DNA of 64,000 nucleotides from Saccharopolyspora thermophila (GCF_014646075.1 NZ_BMMT01000020.1:1-64000), one strand, 5' to 3'; positions 9,985-19,145 are shown, numbered from the stretch's first letter. Notes: generated by a model not told the origin, from the letters alone. Numbers and translations: made by a program.

Positions 9985-10026
9985 ACAAGCCCGCCCCGCG
10001 CACCTGGTCGCGCGGGGCGGGCTTGT
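9985..10026 (+). terminator. Terminator after the L,D-transpeptidase gene
   Basis: A 17-bp perfect inverted repeat (9985-10001 with 10010-10026) and 8-nt loop begins 12 nt after the stop codon. The stem ends in ttgttt. Confidence 0.88.
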
Positions 10027-10052
10027 TTCGCGATGGGGAACACCGGAATGAC

Positions 10053-10083
10053 GAAGGCCCCGTTCCGGGGGAACGGGGCCTTC
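10053..10083 (-). terminator. Terminator of tRNA-His
   Basis: gaaggccccgttcc (10053-10066) pairs with its complement (10070-10083), 7 nt beyond the 3' end of tRNA-His on the minus strand. It lacks a long T run. Confidence 0.75.
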
Positions 10084-10090
10084 CGCGTGG

Positions 10091-10164
10091 GGTGAGTGAC
10101 GGGATTCGAACCCGCGACACCTGGGACCACAACCCAGTGCTCTACCAACTGAGCTACACCCACC
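10091..10164 (-). tRNA. tRNA-His (anticodon GTG)
   Basis: The minus strand gives a cloverleaf with acceptor GTGGGTG/CACTCAC, T-arm GGGTTCGAATCCC and anticodon GTG in TTGTGGT. Position 10164 supplies the extra G-1 typical of tRNA-His, opposite discriminator C at 10091. Confidence 0.96.
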
Positions 10165-10274
10165 ACGGCTGCTCGGTGGGGCCGTTTCAGGCCCGCTTCC
10201 GGAGCAACGCTGACATCGTAGCGTGTGCTGTCACGGGCTTTTTCACCGGCTCCGGTTATCCACTCGGTGCCTGG

Positions 10275-10934
10275 TCAGCGGGCGTTTCCCGGGCTCTGCT
10301 CCTGCTGCCGCGCCTTCTCGGTGCCGCCGACGCCCTCCCCGGTCAGCAGCGCCGCGGCCACCGCCTGGGCCTGCTCGGTGGTCGGGCCCGGCTGCGGCAC
10401 GAACGCGGTCTCCCGGTAGTAGGCCAGTTCCCGGATGGACTCCCGGATGTCGGCCAGCGCGCGGTGCGCCAGGCCCTTCTCCGGCTGCGCGTAGTAGATC
10501 CGCGGGTACCAGCGCCGGCACAGCTCCTTGATGGACGACACGTCGACCATCCGGTAGTGCAGGTGCGCGTCCAGCCGCGGCATGTCGCGGGCGATGAAGC
10601 CCCGGTCGGTGGCGATGGAGTTCCCGGCGAGCGGGGCGGAGCGGCCTTCCGGCACGTACTGGCGCACGTAGTCGAGCACCCGCTGCTCGGCCTCCTCGAG
10701 GGTCACCGTGGAGCGGCGCACCTCCTCGGTGAGCCCGGAGCGCTCGTGCATCTCGCGCACCACGTCGGGCATCGCGTCGAGCACCTCGTCGTCGGCGTGG
10801 ATGACGATGTCCACGCCTTTCCCGAGGATGTTCAGGTCGGCATCGGTGACCAGGGCGGCGATCTCGATCAGCGCGTCAGTGCCGAGGTCGAGGCCCGTCA
10901 TCTCGCAGTCGATCCACACCAGACGGTCGTTCAC
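10275..10934 (-). CDS. orn: Oligoribonuclease
   Basis: This 3'-to-5' exonuclease degrades di- to pentaribonucleotides at the end of RNA decay and clears pGpG from c-di-GMP breakdown. The 219-aa protein has the DEDDh signature: [10 protein letters not shown] near the N-terminus, the central [10 protein letters not shown], and [14 protein letters not shown] with the catalytic His and Asp. A Q/E-rich 35-residue tail exceeds the E. coli length of about 181 aa, as in other actinobacteria. The start at ATG 10934 gives the canonical beginning [17 protein letters not shown]. The acyl-CoA synthetase gene lies 48 nt downstream on the same strand. Confidence 0.96.
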   Translation of the reverse strand: MNDRLVWIDCEMTGLDLGTDALIEIAALVTDADLNILGKGVDIVIHADDEVLDAMPDVVREMHERSGLTEEVRRSTVTLEEAEQRVLDYVRQYVPEGRSAPLAGNSIATDRGFIARDMPRLDAHLHYRMVDVSSIKELCRRWYPRIYYAQPEKGLAHRALADIRESIRELAYYRETAFVPQPGPTTEQAQAVAAALLTGEGVGGTEKARQQEQSPGNAR

Positions 10935-10983
10935 CCGAGGCAGCCTAACGCGCCACGCGGGGTGATCGCGCAGCCGTCGCCGG

Positions 10984-12597
10984 TCACGTCCGCAGCCGGG
11001 CCAGCAGTTCGCGCGGCACGACCTTGCCGGTGGCGTTGCGGGGCAACTCGTCGAGGAACACCACGTCGCGGGGCACGGCGTACTTCGACACCCGGTCGCG
11101 GACGCGCTCGCGCAGCTGCTCGGCGTCCAGTTGCCGGCCGGGGCGCAGCACGACGAACGCGGCGAGCCGCTGCCCGAACTCGGCGTCGTCCACGCCGATC
11201 ACCGCGGCATCCGACACCTCCGGCAGCCCGGCGATGGCGTCCTCAGTCTCCTTGGGGTAGACGTTCTCGCCGCCGGAGACGATCATGTCGTCCTCGCGGC
11301 CGACCACGAACAGCCGCCCGGCGTGGTCGAAGCGACCGAGGTCGCCGGTGGACATCAGACCGTCGCGGGTTTCCCGGCTGCCGCCGCTGGTGTAGCCGCT
11401 GAACAGCATGTCGTTGCCCGCGAAGATCCGCCCGGTGCGGCCGCGCCCCACCTCCTGCCCGTGCTCGTCGAGGATGCGGACGGTGGTGCCGGGCGGCGGT
11501 CGGCCCACGGTGCCCGGCGCAGCCCGCAGGTCCTGGGGTGTCGCGATGCTCACCCACGAGACCTCGGTGGAGCCGTAGAGGTTGTGCAGCACGGGGCCGA
11601 ACGCCCGCTGGAACCGGGTGGCCAGGTCGGCGGGCAGCGCCGAGCCGCTGCTGGCCACGATGCGCAGCGTGCTGTGGTCGTAGCGGTCGTGGATCTCCGC
11701 GGGCAGCTCGAGCAGGCGTTGCAGCATCACCGGGACGGCGAACATCGAGGTGCAGTGGTGCCGCTGCACGGCGGCCAGCGCCTGCTCGGGGTCGAACCTG
11801 CGGCGCAGCACCAGCGTCGCGCCGAGCACCGAGCCCAGCTGGAAGGCGGCCAGGCCCCAGGTGTGGAACAGCGGCGCGCACACCAGCATCCGCTCCCCGG
11901 CACGCAGCGGAACGCGGGAGAGGATGGCCGCGGCCGGGCCCAGGCCCGGCGGATCCGGCCGCTGGGCGCCCTTGGGGGCGCCGGTGGTGCCGGAGGTGAG
12001 CACCACCAGCCGGGACTGGCGGGGTGGCCGGCGTGGTTGCCGGGCCGATCCGGTCGCGATGAGGTGCTCCAGCGTGGCGTGCCGGGTGGGGCCGTCGGTC
12101 CAGGCCAGCACCACGTCAAGCGCGTCGGGCTGCGCGGGCAGCCGGTCCCGGAACTCGGCGTCCACGACCAGCAACCCGACCCGCTGCTCGGTGAGCACGT
12201 CGGCGAGCTGCTGGGTGCTGAGCCCGGTGTTGAGCAGCACGACGTCGATGCCGAGCTTGGCGGCGGCGATGACGGTCTCGACCGGGCCATGGTAGTTGCG
12301 GCAGAGCACGCCGATGCGGGTGCCGCGCGGGACGCGGTCGCGCAGGGCGTTGGCCAGCCGGGTGGTGCGCTGGTCGATCTCGGCGTAGCTGAGGGCGCCA
12401 CGTTCGTCGATCACGGCTGCGCGGTCGGCGTGGCGCACCGCGCCGGCGGCGAAGGCGAGGGCGGGGCTGAGGCCCCAGCGCCGCCACGCGCGGGCGATGC
12501 GCAGCAGCACGTCCGGGCGCAGCGGCCGGATCACGCCCTGCTTGACCAGCACGAACGCGGTGTGCACGAAGCCCGCTCGTCGCATCACAGTGCCCAC
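10984..12597 (-). CDS. AMP-forming acyl-CoA synthetase (FadD-like)
   Basis: An ANL-superfamily enzyme of 537 aa that would activate a carboxylic acid as acyl-AMP and transfer it to CoA. It shows the A3 motif [13 protein letters not shown], the YGSTEVSW motif, the hinge region STGDLGRFD and the C-terminal lysine motif [14 protein letters not shown]. Substrate is unknown; fatty acid is the default for such actinobacterial paralogues. The frame extends 23 codons further upstream. I chose GTG 12597 because GAGAGG stands 7 nt before it. It lies 48 nt downstream of orn on the same strand. Confidence 0.9.
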   Translation of the reverse strand: MGTVMRRAGFVHTAFVLVKQGVIRPLRPDVLLRIARAWRRWGLSPALAFAAGAVRHADRAAVIDERGALSYAEIDQRTTRLANALRDRVPRGTRIGVLCRNYHGPVETVIAAAKLGIDVVLLNTGLSTQQLADVLTEQRVGLLVVDAEFRDRLPAQPDALDVVLAWTDGPTRHATLEHLIATGSARQPRRPPRQSRLVVLTSGTTGAPKGAQRPDPPGLGPAAAILSRVPLRAGERMLVCAPLFHTWGLAAFQLGSVLGATLVLRRRFDPEQALAAVQRHHCTSMFAVPVMLQRLLELPAEIHDRYDHSTLRIVASSGSALPADLATRFQRAFGPVLHNLYGSTEVSWVSIATPQDLRAAPGTVGRPPPGTTVRILDEHGQEVGRGRTGRIFAGNDMLFSGYTSGGSRETRDGLMSTGDLGRFDHAGRLFVVGREDDMIVSGGENVYPKETEDAIAGLPEVSDAAVIGVDDAEFGQRLAAFVVLRPGRQLDAEQLRERVRDRVSKYAVPRDVVFLDELPRNATGKVVPRELLARLRT

Positions 12598-12703
12598 GCA
12601 TCCACCTCTCGGTCGCCAGGCTACCGGGAGTAGATGATGCGCCAGCGGACTCGCGACGAAAAGCATCCGCCGGTCGGCGCCCGTCCGACCGCGCGCTCGC
12701 CGG

Positions 12704-12901
12704 TCATTCGGATGCGGCAGCGTTCATGACCGCGTCCCGCAGGGCAGCCCGCAGCCTGCCCACCTCCAACGGCGACAGCACGGCCGTCTGCCCGGGTGGG
12801 GCCACCACCACGACGTTGCCCTGGTTGACGAACACCGACAGATCTCGCCGTCTGCCTGCGACATCGCGGCAGCTCACATGCCACTGCTTGGTGGGCTCCA
12901 C
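12704..12901 (-). CDS. Small hypothetical protein
   Basis: A 65-aa protein starting at GTG 12901 (VEPTKQWHVSCRD). It consists of a short beta-rich half (LSVFVNQGNVVVVAPPG) and a C-terminal helix (LEVGRLRAALRDAVMNAAA). A frame extending to 13021 exists, but its N-terminus is low-complexity Arg/Pro-rich. The pattern resembles small actinobacterial proteins of unknown function found in paralogous copies. No function assigned. Confidence 0.55.
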   Translation of the reverse strand: MEPTKQWHVSCRDVAGRRRDLSVFVNQGNVVVVAPPGQTAVLSPLEVGRLRAALRDAVMNAAASE

Positions 12902-13096
12902 GATCCCCAGCCTCCCTGGTGCCTGTCGCGCGCTCGCATGCCACGCGCGGTGTTGACCGAGGGACGCAGCGGGGCGGCAACTGTGACGGCGGTTCACTGG
13001 ATCAGGGGCACAAGACGCCACGAAGTCACCCTTCTGGCGCCTTGCTTTCGGGCCGTGCGCGAGTTAGCCCCCGGCGGGCCTGTCGTCAGCCCGCTG

Positions 13097-13834
13097 TCAG
13101 ACGGGGCGGACGACGAGCCCGCCCGGTTCGGCGGTGAAGGTCACCGCGCCCTCGAAGTCGGCGATCGGCAGTTCGTCGCGCACCAGCCGGTGCGGAGCGT
13201 CGAACGCCGCCACCCGCAGCCGGTCGGTGGTCAGCGTCCGCTCCGGGAAGTCGGTGCCGGCGACCTCGACCCGCAGCCGGCTGTCCTGCACCGCGACGGT
13301 CAGCCAGCCCCCGGGCACAGTCAGCTCCTCGCCGTCGTGGGTAAGGACCAGGCGGCTGGTCGCGGGATTCTCGGAGCGCACCGCGACGTGCGACAGGGCG
13401 ATGTCGCGCTGGCCCTCGTCACCGGCCAGGGCGATCACGTCGCGCCGAACCTCCGCGCCGCGGTCCTCGCCGGGCTTGGGGGTGAGCACCGGGGCGCGCA
13501 GTTCCGCGGCCAGCCGGTAGGGCTGCCAGGAGCCGGCGCCAACCAGGTTGACGACAGCGGCGATCTCGGTGTCGGCCAGCAGCCGGTCGCTGCCCGGGGC
13601 CGGGGTCACCTCGATCGCGGCCACGCCCCGCTGGTTCAGCAGGTCGCGCAGGGCCTTGGCGCGCTGCCTGCTGTTGCGGTCGAAACCGCGGGTGATCGCC
13701 ACGGTGCCGGTCCCGGCCGCGGCAACGGCCGCTTCGGTCAGGTCCGCCAGCGGCGCCCAGATCCGGGCGGGGTCCTCCGGTCGGCGCAGGCGACGGGCAC
13801 GGGCGAAACTCGGCGCATCGGTCGTCATCTCCAT
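13097..13834 (-). CDS. Hypothetical protein, possibly lipid/NAD-kinase-like
   Basis: A 245-aa cytosolic protein without signal or membrane segments. The first half alternates helices and short strands (TVAITRGFDRNSRQRAKALRDLL, IAAVVNLVGAGSW). The second half is rich in beta strands ending in FTAEPGGLVVRPV. The layout recalls the two-domain diacylglycerol-kinase/NAD-kinase fold, but the GGDGT motif is missing, so catalytic activity is doubtful. ATG 13834 (MEMTTDAP) has AAGGTGG upstream; the frame continues 61 codons further with compositionally odd sequence. Divergent from the thiamine genes. Confidence 0.6.
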   Translation of the reverse strand: MEMTTDAPSFARARRLRRPEDPARIWAPLADLTEAAVAAAGTGTVAITRGFDRNSRQRAKALRDLLNQRGVAAIEVTPAPGSDRLLADTEIAAVVNLVGAGSWQPYRLAAELRAPVLTPKPGEDRGAEVRRDVIALAGDEGQRDIALSHVAVRSENPATSRLVLTHDGEELTVPGGWLTVAVQDSRLRVEVAGTDFPERTLTTDRLRVAAFDAPHRLVRDELPIADFEGAVTFTAEPGGLVVRPV

Positions 13835-14111
13835 CGCCACCACCTTAGTCGGCCACCAAGGTTCGCCTTGCCTGCCGGTGGGACGCTTCACGGTGTGAAA
13901 TCGATCTCGGCACGGCGTTGGGCCGATCGGCGCAAACCTGGGCGGCCGCGCCGGGGCGCTGGATCCGCCGAACGGTCGTGTTCGCGGCGGTGCCCGCCGC
14001 GATGCCGGGTCGATCATCGGCGGGAGCGCGGTGGGCGGAAGCCGGGACGGGCTTGATCGAGGGACCGCCGTGTGGGCGTGGTGGTCACGGCCACCTGGTT
14101 GTTAGGTTGGT

Positions 14112-14192
14112 GGCAGTGACGCGGGGTGCCCGGCGGGCTCGGGCTGAGAACACACCCGTTGAACCTGACCTAGGTCGTACTAGCGGAGGGAC
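14112..14192 (+). promoter_or_regulatory. TPP riboswitch (THI element)
   Basis: The segment shows the thi-box order: cggggtgcccggcg, then ggctgagaacac, acccgttgaacctgacctag and cggaggga. The last element overlaps the thiD ribosome-binding site (ggaggg, 14185-14190), so TPP binding probably blocks translation of thiD. Boundaries are approximate. Confidence 0.93.
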
Positions 14193-14195
14193 GTC

Positions 14196-14993
14196 ATGGT
14201 TGCGAACGTACTCACCATCGCGGGCACCGATCCCAGCGGTGGTGCGGGTGTGCAGGCCGACCTCAAGGCATTCTCGGCGAACGGCGCCTACGGCATGTCG
14301 GTGATCACCGCGCTGGTCGCGCAGACCACCACCGGGGTGGCCGAGGTGCACGAGGTGCCGCCGGAGTTCGTCACCGCGCAGCTGGTGACGTTGCTCGACG
14401 ACGTGCGGGTGGATGCGGTCAAGATCGGCATGCTGGCCAACGCCGGGGTGATCCGGGCGGTGATCGAGGTGCTCGACCGCTACCGCCCGCCGCACGTGGT
14501 GCTGGACCCGGTGATGGTCGCCAAGAGCGGCGACCGGCTGCTCGCGCCGGAGGCGGTCAGCGTGCTGCGCGACGAGCTGCTGCCGCGGGTGGACCTGATC
14601 ACGCCGAACCTGCCCGAGGCCGCGGACCTGCTGGGGGAGCAGGAGGTCACCGACCCCGCCGACATGCCCGCACAGGCGGAGCGGCTGGCCCGGCTGGGCG
14701 CCAAGCAGGTGCTGCTCAAGGGCGGCCACCTCGACGGTGAGTCCAGTGTGGACCTGCTGTACGGGGACGGGGTGTCGGAGTTGCTGACCAGCGAGCGGGT
14801 GGTCACCACCAACGACCACGGCACCGGCTGCACGCTCTCGGCGGCGATCGCCGCACTGCGCCCGCAACGCCCGGGCTGGCTGGAGGCGGTGCGCGAGGCG
14901 AAGGAGTACCTGACCGAAGCGCTGCGGGCGTCGGAGCGGTTGGACGTCGGCCACGGTCACGGCCCCGTCCACCACTTCCACCGCTGGTGGTGA
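14196..14993 (+). CDS. thiD: Hydroxymethylpyrimidine/phosphomethylpyrimidine kinase
   Basis: This enzyme phosphorylates HMP and then HMP-P to HMP-PP, the pyrimidine precursor for thiamine phosphate synthase. The 265-aa ribokinase-fold protein has the N-terminal TIAGTDPSGGAGVQADLK, the substrate loop DPVMVAKSGDRLL, and the anion-hole motif DHGTGCTLSAAIA with the catalytic Asp. ATG 14196 follows the riboswitch ribosome-binding site directly. tenA follows 119 nt later, so this is a salvage operon regulated by TPP rather than a full de novo cluster. Confidence 0.96.
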   Translation: MVANVLTIAGTDPSGGAGVQADLKAFSANGAYGMSVITALVAQTTTGVAEVHEVPPEFVTAQLVTLLDDVRVDAVKIGMLANAGVIRAVIEVLDRYRPPHVVLDPVMVAKSGDRLLAPEAVSVLRDELLPRVDLITPNLPEAADLLGEQEVTDPADMPAQAERLARLGAKQVLLKGGHLDGESSVDLLYGDGVSELLTSERVVTTNDHGTGCTLSAAIAALRPQRPGWLEAVREAKEYLTEALRASERLDVGHGHGPVHHFHRWW

Positions 14994-15112
14994 ACCCACC
15001 GACCGGACCGCGGGTGGGACCGGCTGACGTCGGCGATCCCGCTGCGTCTGAGGCGATCCACCCCACGCGAAGCGACCCGCGTCCCTTGCCGCCGACCGAC
15101 GAGAGGTTTCCC

Positions 15113-15823
15113 ATGAGCAAGCTCCCCGCCCCGCCGGCCGACGGCTTCTGCGCCAAGGCGTGGGCGCACACCGCCGACCTGCAGCAGGCGATCGTCGAGC
15201 ATCCGTTCAACACCGCGCTGGCCGACGGCACCCTGGACCGGGACCGGTTCGCGTTCTACATCGTGCAGGACTCCCGCTACCTGGTCGGGTTCGCGCAGGC
15301 GCTGGCCGCGGCGGCGACCCGGGCCGACGACCCCGCGGACGCCGCGTTCCTGGCCGGTGCGTCGCAGGGCGCGCTGGTGGAGGAGCGGCGGCTGCACGCC
15401 GGTTACGTCGCGGAGTTTGGTCTGACGGACGAGGAGATCGCCGGGATCGGCACCTCGCCGTCCTGTCTGGCCTACACCTCCTACCTGCGGGCGTGCGCGC
15501 TGACCGAGCCGTACCCGGTGCTGCTGGCCGCGATCCTGCCCTGCTTCTGGGTGTACCAGCACGTGGGCAGCACGATCCTGGAGGCCACCGACGGTGCCGA
15601 GGGGCATCCGTACCAGGCGTGGATCCGGACCTACGCCGACGACGAGTTCGCCCAGGCGGTGCTGACCGCCCGCGACCTCACCGACCGGGTCGCCAAGGGC
15701 GTGGACGCGCAGACCGAGGCCCGGATGCTGGAGGCGTTCACCCGCGCCACCGAGTACGAGTGGCTGTTCTGGAACAGCGCCTGGGTCCGGGAGGAGTGGC
15801 CTACCGCCCGCTGGCTGCGGTGA
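15113..15823 (+). CDS. tenA: TenA family aminopyrimidine aminohydrolase (thiaminase II)
   Basis: TenA hydrolyses degraded thiamine (formylaminopyrimidine or aminopyrimidine) to HMP, which ThiD then phosphorylates. The 236-aa all-helical protein keeps the likely nucleophile C144 in LPCFWVYQHVG, the substrate tyrosines in AYTSYL, and the C-terminal Glu in TEYEWLFWNSAW. I chose ATG 15113 (MSKLPAPP) with GAGAGG upstream; the frame stays open to 14987, but homology starts after 15113. It follows thiD on the same strand, consistent with thiamine salvage. Confidence 0.95.
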   Translation: MSKLPAPPADGFCAKAWAHTADLQQAIVEHPFNTALADGTLDRDRFAFYIVQDSRYLVGFAQALAAAATRADDPADAAFLAGASQGALVEERRLHAGYVAEFGLTDEEIAGIGTSPSCLAYTSYLRACALTEPYPVLLAAILPCFWVYQHVGSTILEATDGAEGHPYQAWIRTYADDEFAQAVLTARDLTDRVAKGVDAQTEARMLEAFTRATEYEWLFWNSAWVREEWPTARWLR

Positions 15824-15991
15824 ACCCCGCGCGCTCGCGAAAGGTGTTGAGTGGCAACGGGTTTTCCCGGGTTCTGGACGCGTGACGGGACGCACAACCG
15901 GGCGTGCTAACGAAGCCCGTGGTGCAGCGATGTGATCAGCGATCGCCTGTTCGGGCGAGGAATTCCCACCCTGGACGGAGTTTCGAGGGCC

Positions 15992-16135
15992 GTGGGCACT
16001 TCGCTGCTGATCGTGCTGGCGGGCATGCTGGTGCCCGTGCTCGCTGCTGCGCCGTTCTACATCGCCGACCGGCGCAGACAGCGTGAGGAGGCCAGCCGAG
16101 GCGTCCTCGAGGAACGCGTCGACCGGCGTCCGTAG
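15992..16135 (+). CDS. Small single-pass membrane protein
   Basis: A 47-aa protein from GTG 15992, preceded by GAGG. It has one membrane helix (LLIVLAGMLVPVLAAAPFYIA) followed by a charged tail (DRRRQREEASRG). The frame can also be read from GTG 15932. Such small membrane proteins are common in actinobacteria; no function can be given. Confidence 0.45.
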   Translation: MGTSLLIVLAGMLVPVLAAAPFYIADRRRQREEASRGVLEERVDRRP

Positions 16136-16208
16136 CGGCCGCCACCGGGAGCGGCACGGGCAGCGGGACACCCTCAAGGTCACCTGGCGCACGTGAGACG
16201 GGTGGCGG

Positions 16209-16553
16209 TCATTCCTTGCTGATCTCGGCACGCAGCCGGGCCAGCCGCTGCCGCGACCGGTTGAACTTCGCCTCGAAGTGCTTTTCGAACAGGTCGGTCG
16301 CCAGCACCGGGATCTCCACGGGTCCCGCGGTCGGCTGCTGCGGCGCGGGCTCCGGCTCCGCCGCGGCGTCGGCGGGCTGCTCCGTGACCGCCGGCCGGGG
16401 TGGTGCCGCGGGGGTGCGCACCGTGCGCCTGCCGCGCGGCGGGTGCGCCTCGCCGCTTTCGGCGAGCCGCTGGTTCGCGCGGTGCAGCAGCGGCCAGAAG
16501 ATCAGGGTGGCCAGCGCGAAACCGGACACGAACATCAGCACGAGCAGGTCCAC
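16209..16553 (-). CDS. Membrane-anchored hypothetical protein
   Basis: A 114-aa protein with an N-terminal membrane helix (LLVLMFVSGFALATLIFWPLL). A Pro/Ala/Glu-rich linker (about residues 38-80) follows, and then a short charged helical C-terminus (FEKHFEAKFNRSRQRLARLRAEI). It begins 12 nt after the stop of the DivIVA-like gene and is almost certainly co-transcribed with it. A membrane anchor for that coiled-coil protein is a reasonable inference. No family recognised. Confidence 0.7.
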   Translation of the reverse strand: MDLLVLMFVSGFALATLIFWPLLHRANQRLAESGEAHPPRGRRTVRTPAAPPRPAVTEQPADAAAEPEPAPQQPTAGPVEIPVLATDLFEKHFEAKFNRSRQRLARLRAEISKE

Positions 16554-16565
16554 GGTGAACTCCGA

Positions 16566-17480
16566 TCAGTTCTGCCGGGCTTGGTGCGCGGTGGTGCCGT
16601 TGGTGGACTGTGGCTCGATCGGGATGGTGAAGGTCTGCGCGTCGTCGCGTTGCTCGGGCACCCGCACGTCGTCGGGCCGGTTCGCGGCGAGCTCGGCCAG
16701 TTCCGGGGCGGGTTGCTGGCTGCGCAGGCCGGTGAGCGACTCGTCGAGCAGCTCCCGCGCCCGGTCCATCGCGGCCAGGACGGCCTCGCGCATCTCCGCG
16801 AGCCGCCGTTGCTGGACCCGGATCTCCTCCAGCGCTTGCAGGCGCATCTGCTCGGTCTCGGCATCCCACTGCTCGCACTGCAGCCGGGCCTGGTTGATCA
16901 GCGCGTCGGCCTCCTCCTGCGCGACGGCCACGATCCGCTTGTACTCGTTGCGGATGCGCTGCCGGAGGCGCTGCTCGCGGGAGCGCAGTTCGCTGAGCTT
17001 CTGGTCGTGCTCGCGGTGCAGCCGGGCGCGGCGCGCCTCGACGTCGGCGACCAGGTCGCTGCACTCCTTGCGGAGTTCCGCGGTGGCCTTCTCGGCCTCG
17101 GCGAGCAGTTCGCGGGCCTCGGTCTCGGCGGTACCCCGGATGATCTCCGCCTGGCGCCGGGCCTGGTCGCGCAGGGTCTGCACCTCCTCCTCGGCGATCG
17201 AGAGCATGTTCTGCACGCGCTGCGAGGCGGCGGGCAGGCCGGTGTCGGAGGACTCGATGCGCCTGAGGCGCTGCTCGGCGTCGTCGAGGGCGCGGCGGGT
17301 GTCGTCGCAGAGCTTACGGAGGTCGGAGTTGAGCTGGACGGCCTCGTTGCGGTCGATGGTGACCAGCCGGAGCTGGTCCTCCAGCAGCTCGATGTGCTCG
17401 ATGACCTGGCTGCGGTTGAAGCCGCGGAGCTGGATGTCGAATCCCGGACGGAGCGGCACGACGGCGTCGGCGTCTTCCAC
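16566..17480 (-). CDS. DivIVA/Wag31-like coiled-coil protein
   Basis: A 304-aa protein. Residues about 10-45 (VPLRPGFDIQLRGFNRSQVIEHIELLEDQL) resemble the DivIVA membrane-curvature domain. A long uninterrupted coiled coil follows from about 45 to 250, and the C-terminus is disordered. Such proteins organise polar growth, septation or cytoskeletal assemblies in actinomycetes. I set the start at GTG 17480 because GGAGAGGAG stands just before it; the frame extends to 17564. It forms a two-gene operon with the membrane protein at 16209-16553. Wag31 itself normally lies beside the ftsZ cluster, so this is a paralogue. Confidence 0.8.
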   Translation of the reverse strand: MEDADAVVPLRPGFDIQLRGFNRSQVIEHIELLEDQLRLVTIDRNEAVQLNSDLRKLCDDTRRALDDAEQRLRRIESSDTGLPAASQRVQNMLSIAEEEVQTLRDQARRQAEIIRGTAETEARELLAEAEKATAELRKECSDLVADVEARRARLHREHDQKLSELRSREQRLRQRIRNEYKRIVAVAQEEADALINQARLQCEQWDAETEQMRLQALEEIRVQQRRLAEMREAVLAAMDRARELLDESLTGLRSQQPAPELAELAANRPDDVRVPEQRDDAQTFTIPIEPQSTNGTTAHQARQN

Positions 17481-17681
17481 GGTGAGCTCCTCTCCGGACG
17501 GTGGGGCCGATTCGATAGCTCGGAGAGTAGGGGCGATGGTGGGCGCGCGCCCGGCGGAAGGCAACGGCTACCACCTGATCAGGTAGTGATCGTCGGGCGC
17601 TCGGCCGCCGCGATGCTCGCCCAAACGAGTCCACTGTGCACGGTGTGGTGGTGGCGCGGGGCACACCTGCCATGCGGCTGG

Positions 17682-17700
17682 TTAGGTTAGGCTGCGCTTA
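17682..17700 (+). promoter_or_regulatory. Iron box upstream of siderophore acetyltransferase gene
   Basis: ttaggttaggctgcgctta matches 14-15 of 19 consensus positions, with a perfect left half. It lies 26 nt before the chosen GTG start, suitable for IdeR/DmdR1 repression. Confidence 0.8.
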
Positions 17701-17726
17701 CGATGGTCAATCGGGAGGGGCGCGGT

Positions 17727-19049
17727 GTGACGGATCTGGTCGGGCAGGCGCACCAGCGGGCGTCGGCGTTGTTGCGGCGGTGGGTGGCCGAGACGCACAC
17801 GCCGGTCGCCGAGGGATCGTTGCGGTTGACCATCGGCCCGCTGCGGGTGGGCACCGAGGTCGTCTACGTCTCGCCGACCGGCGCCCACGGGTTCGGGCCG
17901 ATCCACGTGCTCGACGGCGGGGGCGAACCCGTCGCGGTCGCCGATGCGGGGCTGCTCGCCGCCGCCTGCTCGGCGGAGGCGCGGGCGCGCGCGCTGCCGG
18001 ACGCGCCGATCAACGCGCCGGAGTCGGGCACGCTGGTGGACTGGGTGCTGGACGCGCTGCCGCGCGGCGGGGTGGATCCGCTCGGCTGGCCGGACGACCT
18101 CGTCGCGGTGGCGCGCTCGATCTCCGATGCGGCCGAGGCACAGCGTTGGCTGACCGCGCACGTGGAGAGCCGGTTGCTGCCCGCCGTGCTGGGCTGGGAT
18201 TCCGGCGACCTCGCCGCGGCGACCGCGACGCTGCTGACCCGTGGGGTGTTGGCGGTCATCGGTGTGCTGGGGCGGTGCGGTGTCGTGCACGAATCCCAGC
18301 TGCTGGACGAGCTGGCGGCCCGGTTGCGCGGGATCGCCGAGACGCACCCAGCCGTGCAGCGGTTGGTCCAGCACTGGTTGGGCAGCCCGACGGTGACCGA
18401 CCTGGCCGCGGTCAACGGTTCCGAACTGCGGTACCGGTCGGAGTCGGGTTCGGTGGCGGTGCGGGCCGTGCCGTTCGAGGTGGCGAACCCGTTGGCCCCC
18501 GATGCCCCGGACGTGCCCGGGGTCCCGCTGCCGGAGCTGACGGAAGGCTGGTCGCTGCGACCGGTCCGCCTCGCGGGCGGCGATGTCGAGCTGGTGCACC
18601 GCTGGATGAGCACCGAGCACGTCGCGGTCAACTGGAACCAGGCGTGGCCGCTGGCGCGGTGGCGGGACGAACTGGCCGGGCAGCTGGCGGGACGGCACTC
18701 GCTGCCGTGCGTCGTCGGGCTCGACGGGCGGGACGTCGCCTACCTCGAGCTGTACCGCGTGCGGCGCGACAAGCTGGCGAGGTGCTACCCGTACGACGCG
18801 CACGACCTGGGCGTGCACATCGCCATCGGGGAGGCGGACGCGATCGGGCGCGGGGTCGGGACGGCGCTGCTGCGGGCCGTGGCGCAGGGCCTGCTGGCCG
18901 CGGACCCGCAGTGCCGCCGGGTGGTCGCCGAGCCAAACGTCCACAATGGAGCATCGGTGGGCGCGTTCGCGAAGGCGGGGTTCCGGCGGGACCGCGAGGT
19001 CGGCCTGCCGGGCAAGAACTCGGCGCTGATGGTGTTCGACCGCCGGTGA
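17727..19049 (+). CDS. Siderophore acetyltransferase with an extra N-terminal domain
   Basis: The C-terminal about 185 residues form an IucB/MbtK-type GNAT acyltransferase. It has WSLRPVRLAGGDVELVHRWM, the substrate motif VAVNWNQAWPLARW, and the acetyl-CoA loop GRGVGTALLRAV. It would acylate the N-hydroxy group of an N-hydroxy-ornithine or -lysine to make a hydroxamate. The first about 255 residues are not recognised; a degenerate IucA/IucC- or reductase-like domain is possible. I use GTG 17727 (VTDLVGQ) because GGGAGGGG precedes it; ATG 17703 would abut the iron box. It is the first gene of the siderophore locus, 96 nt before the NRPS gene. Confidence 0.85.
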   Translation: MTDLVGQAHQRASALLRRWVAETHTPVAEGSLRLTIGPLRVGTEVVYVSPTGAHGFGPIHVLDGGGEPVAVADAGLLAAACSAEARARALPDAPINAPESGTLVDWVLDALPRGGVDPLGWPDDLVAVARSISDAAEAQRWLTAHVESRLLPAVLGWDSGDLAAATATLLTRGVLAVIGVLGRCGVVHESQLLDELAARLRGIAETHPAVQRLVQHWLGSPTVTDLAAVNGSELRYRSESGSVAVRAVPFEVANPLAPDAPDVPGVPLPELTEGWSLRPVRLAGGDVELVHRWMSTEHVAVNWNQAWPLARWRDELAGQLAGRHSLPCVVGLDGRDVAYLELYRVRRDKLARCYPYDAHDLGVHIAIGEADAIGRGVGTALLRAVAQGLLAADPQCRRVVAEPNVHNGASVGAFAKAGFRRDREVGLPGKNSALMVFDRR

Positions 19050-19104
19050 GCAGCCCCACGTCCGCGGCGGCATCGCGCCGCTGTCCTTCCGATCTTCCGG
19101 CCAG

Positions 19105-19123
19105 TAAGGTAAGCCTTACTTAT
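19105..19123 (+). promoter_or_regulatory. Iron box upstream of the NRPS gene
   Basis: taaggtaagccttacttat is a near-perfect palindromic iron box (TWAGGTWAGSCTWACCTWA form), 23 nt before the NRPS start codon. Confidence 0.9.
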
Positions 19124-19145
19124 CTTGTCGATCGTGGGGAGAGCG

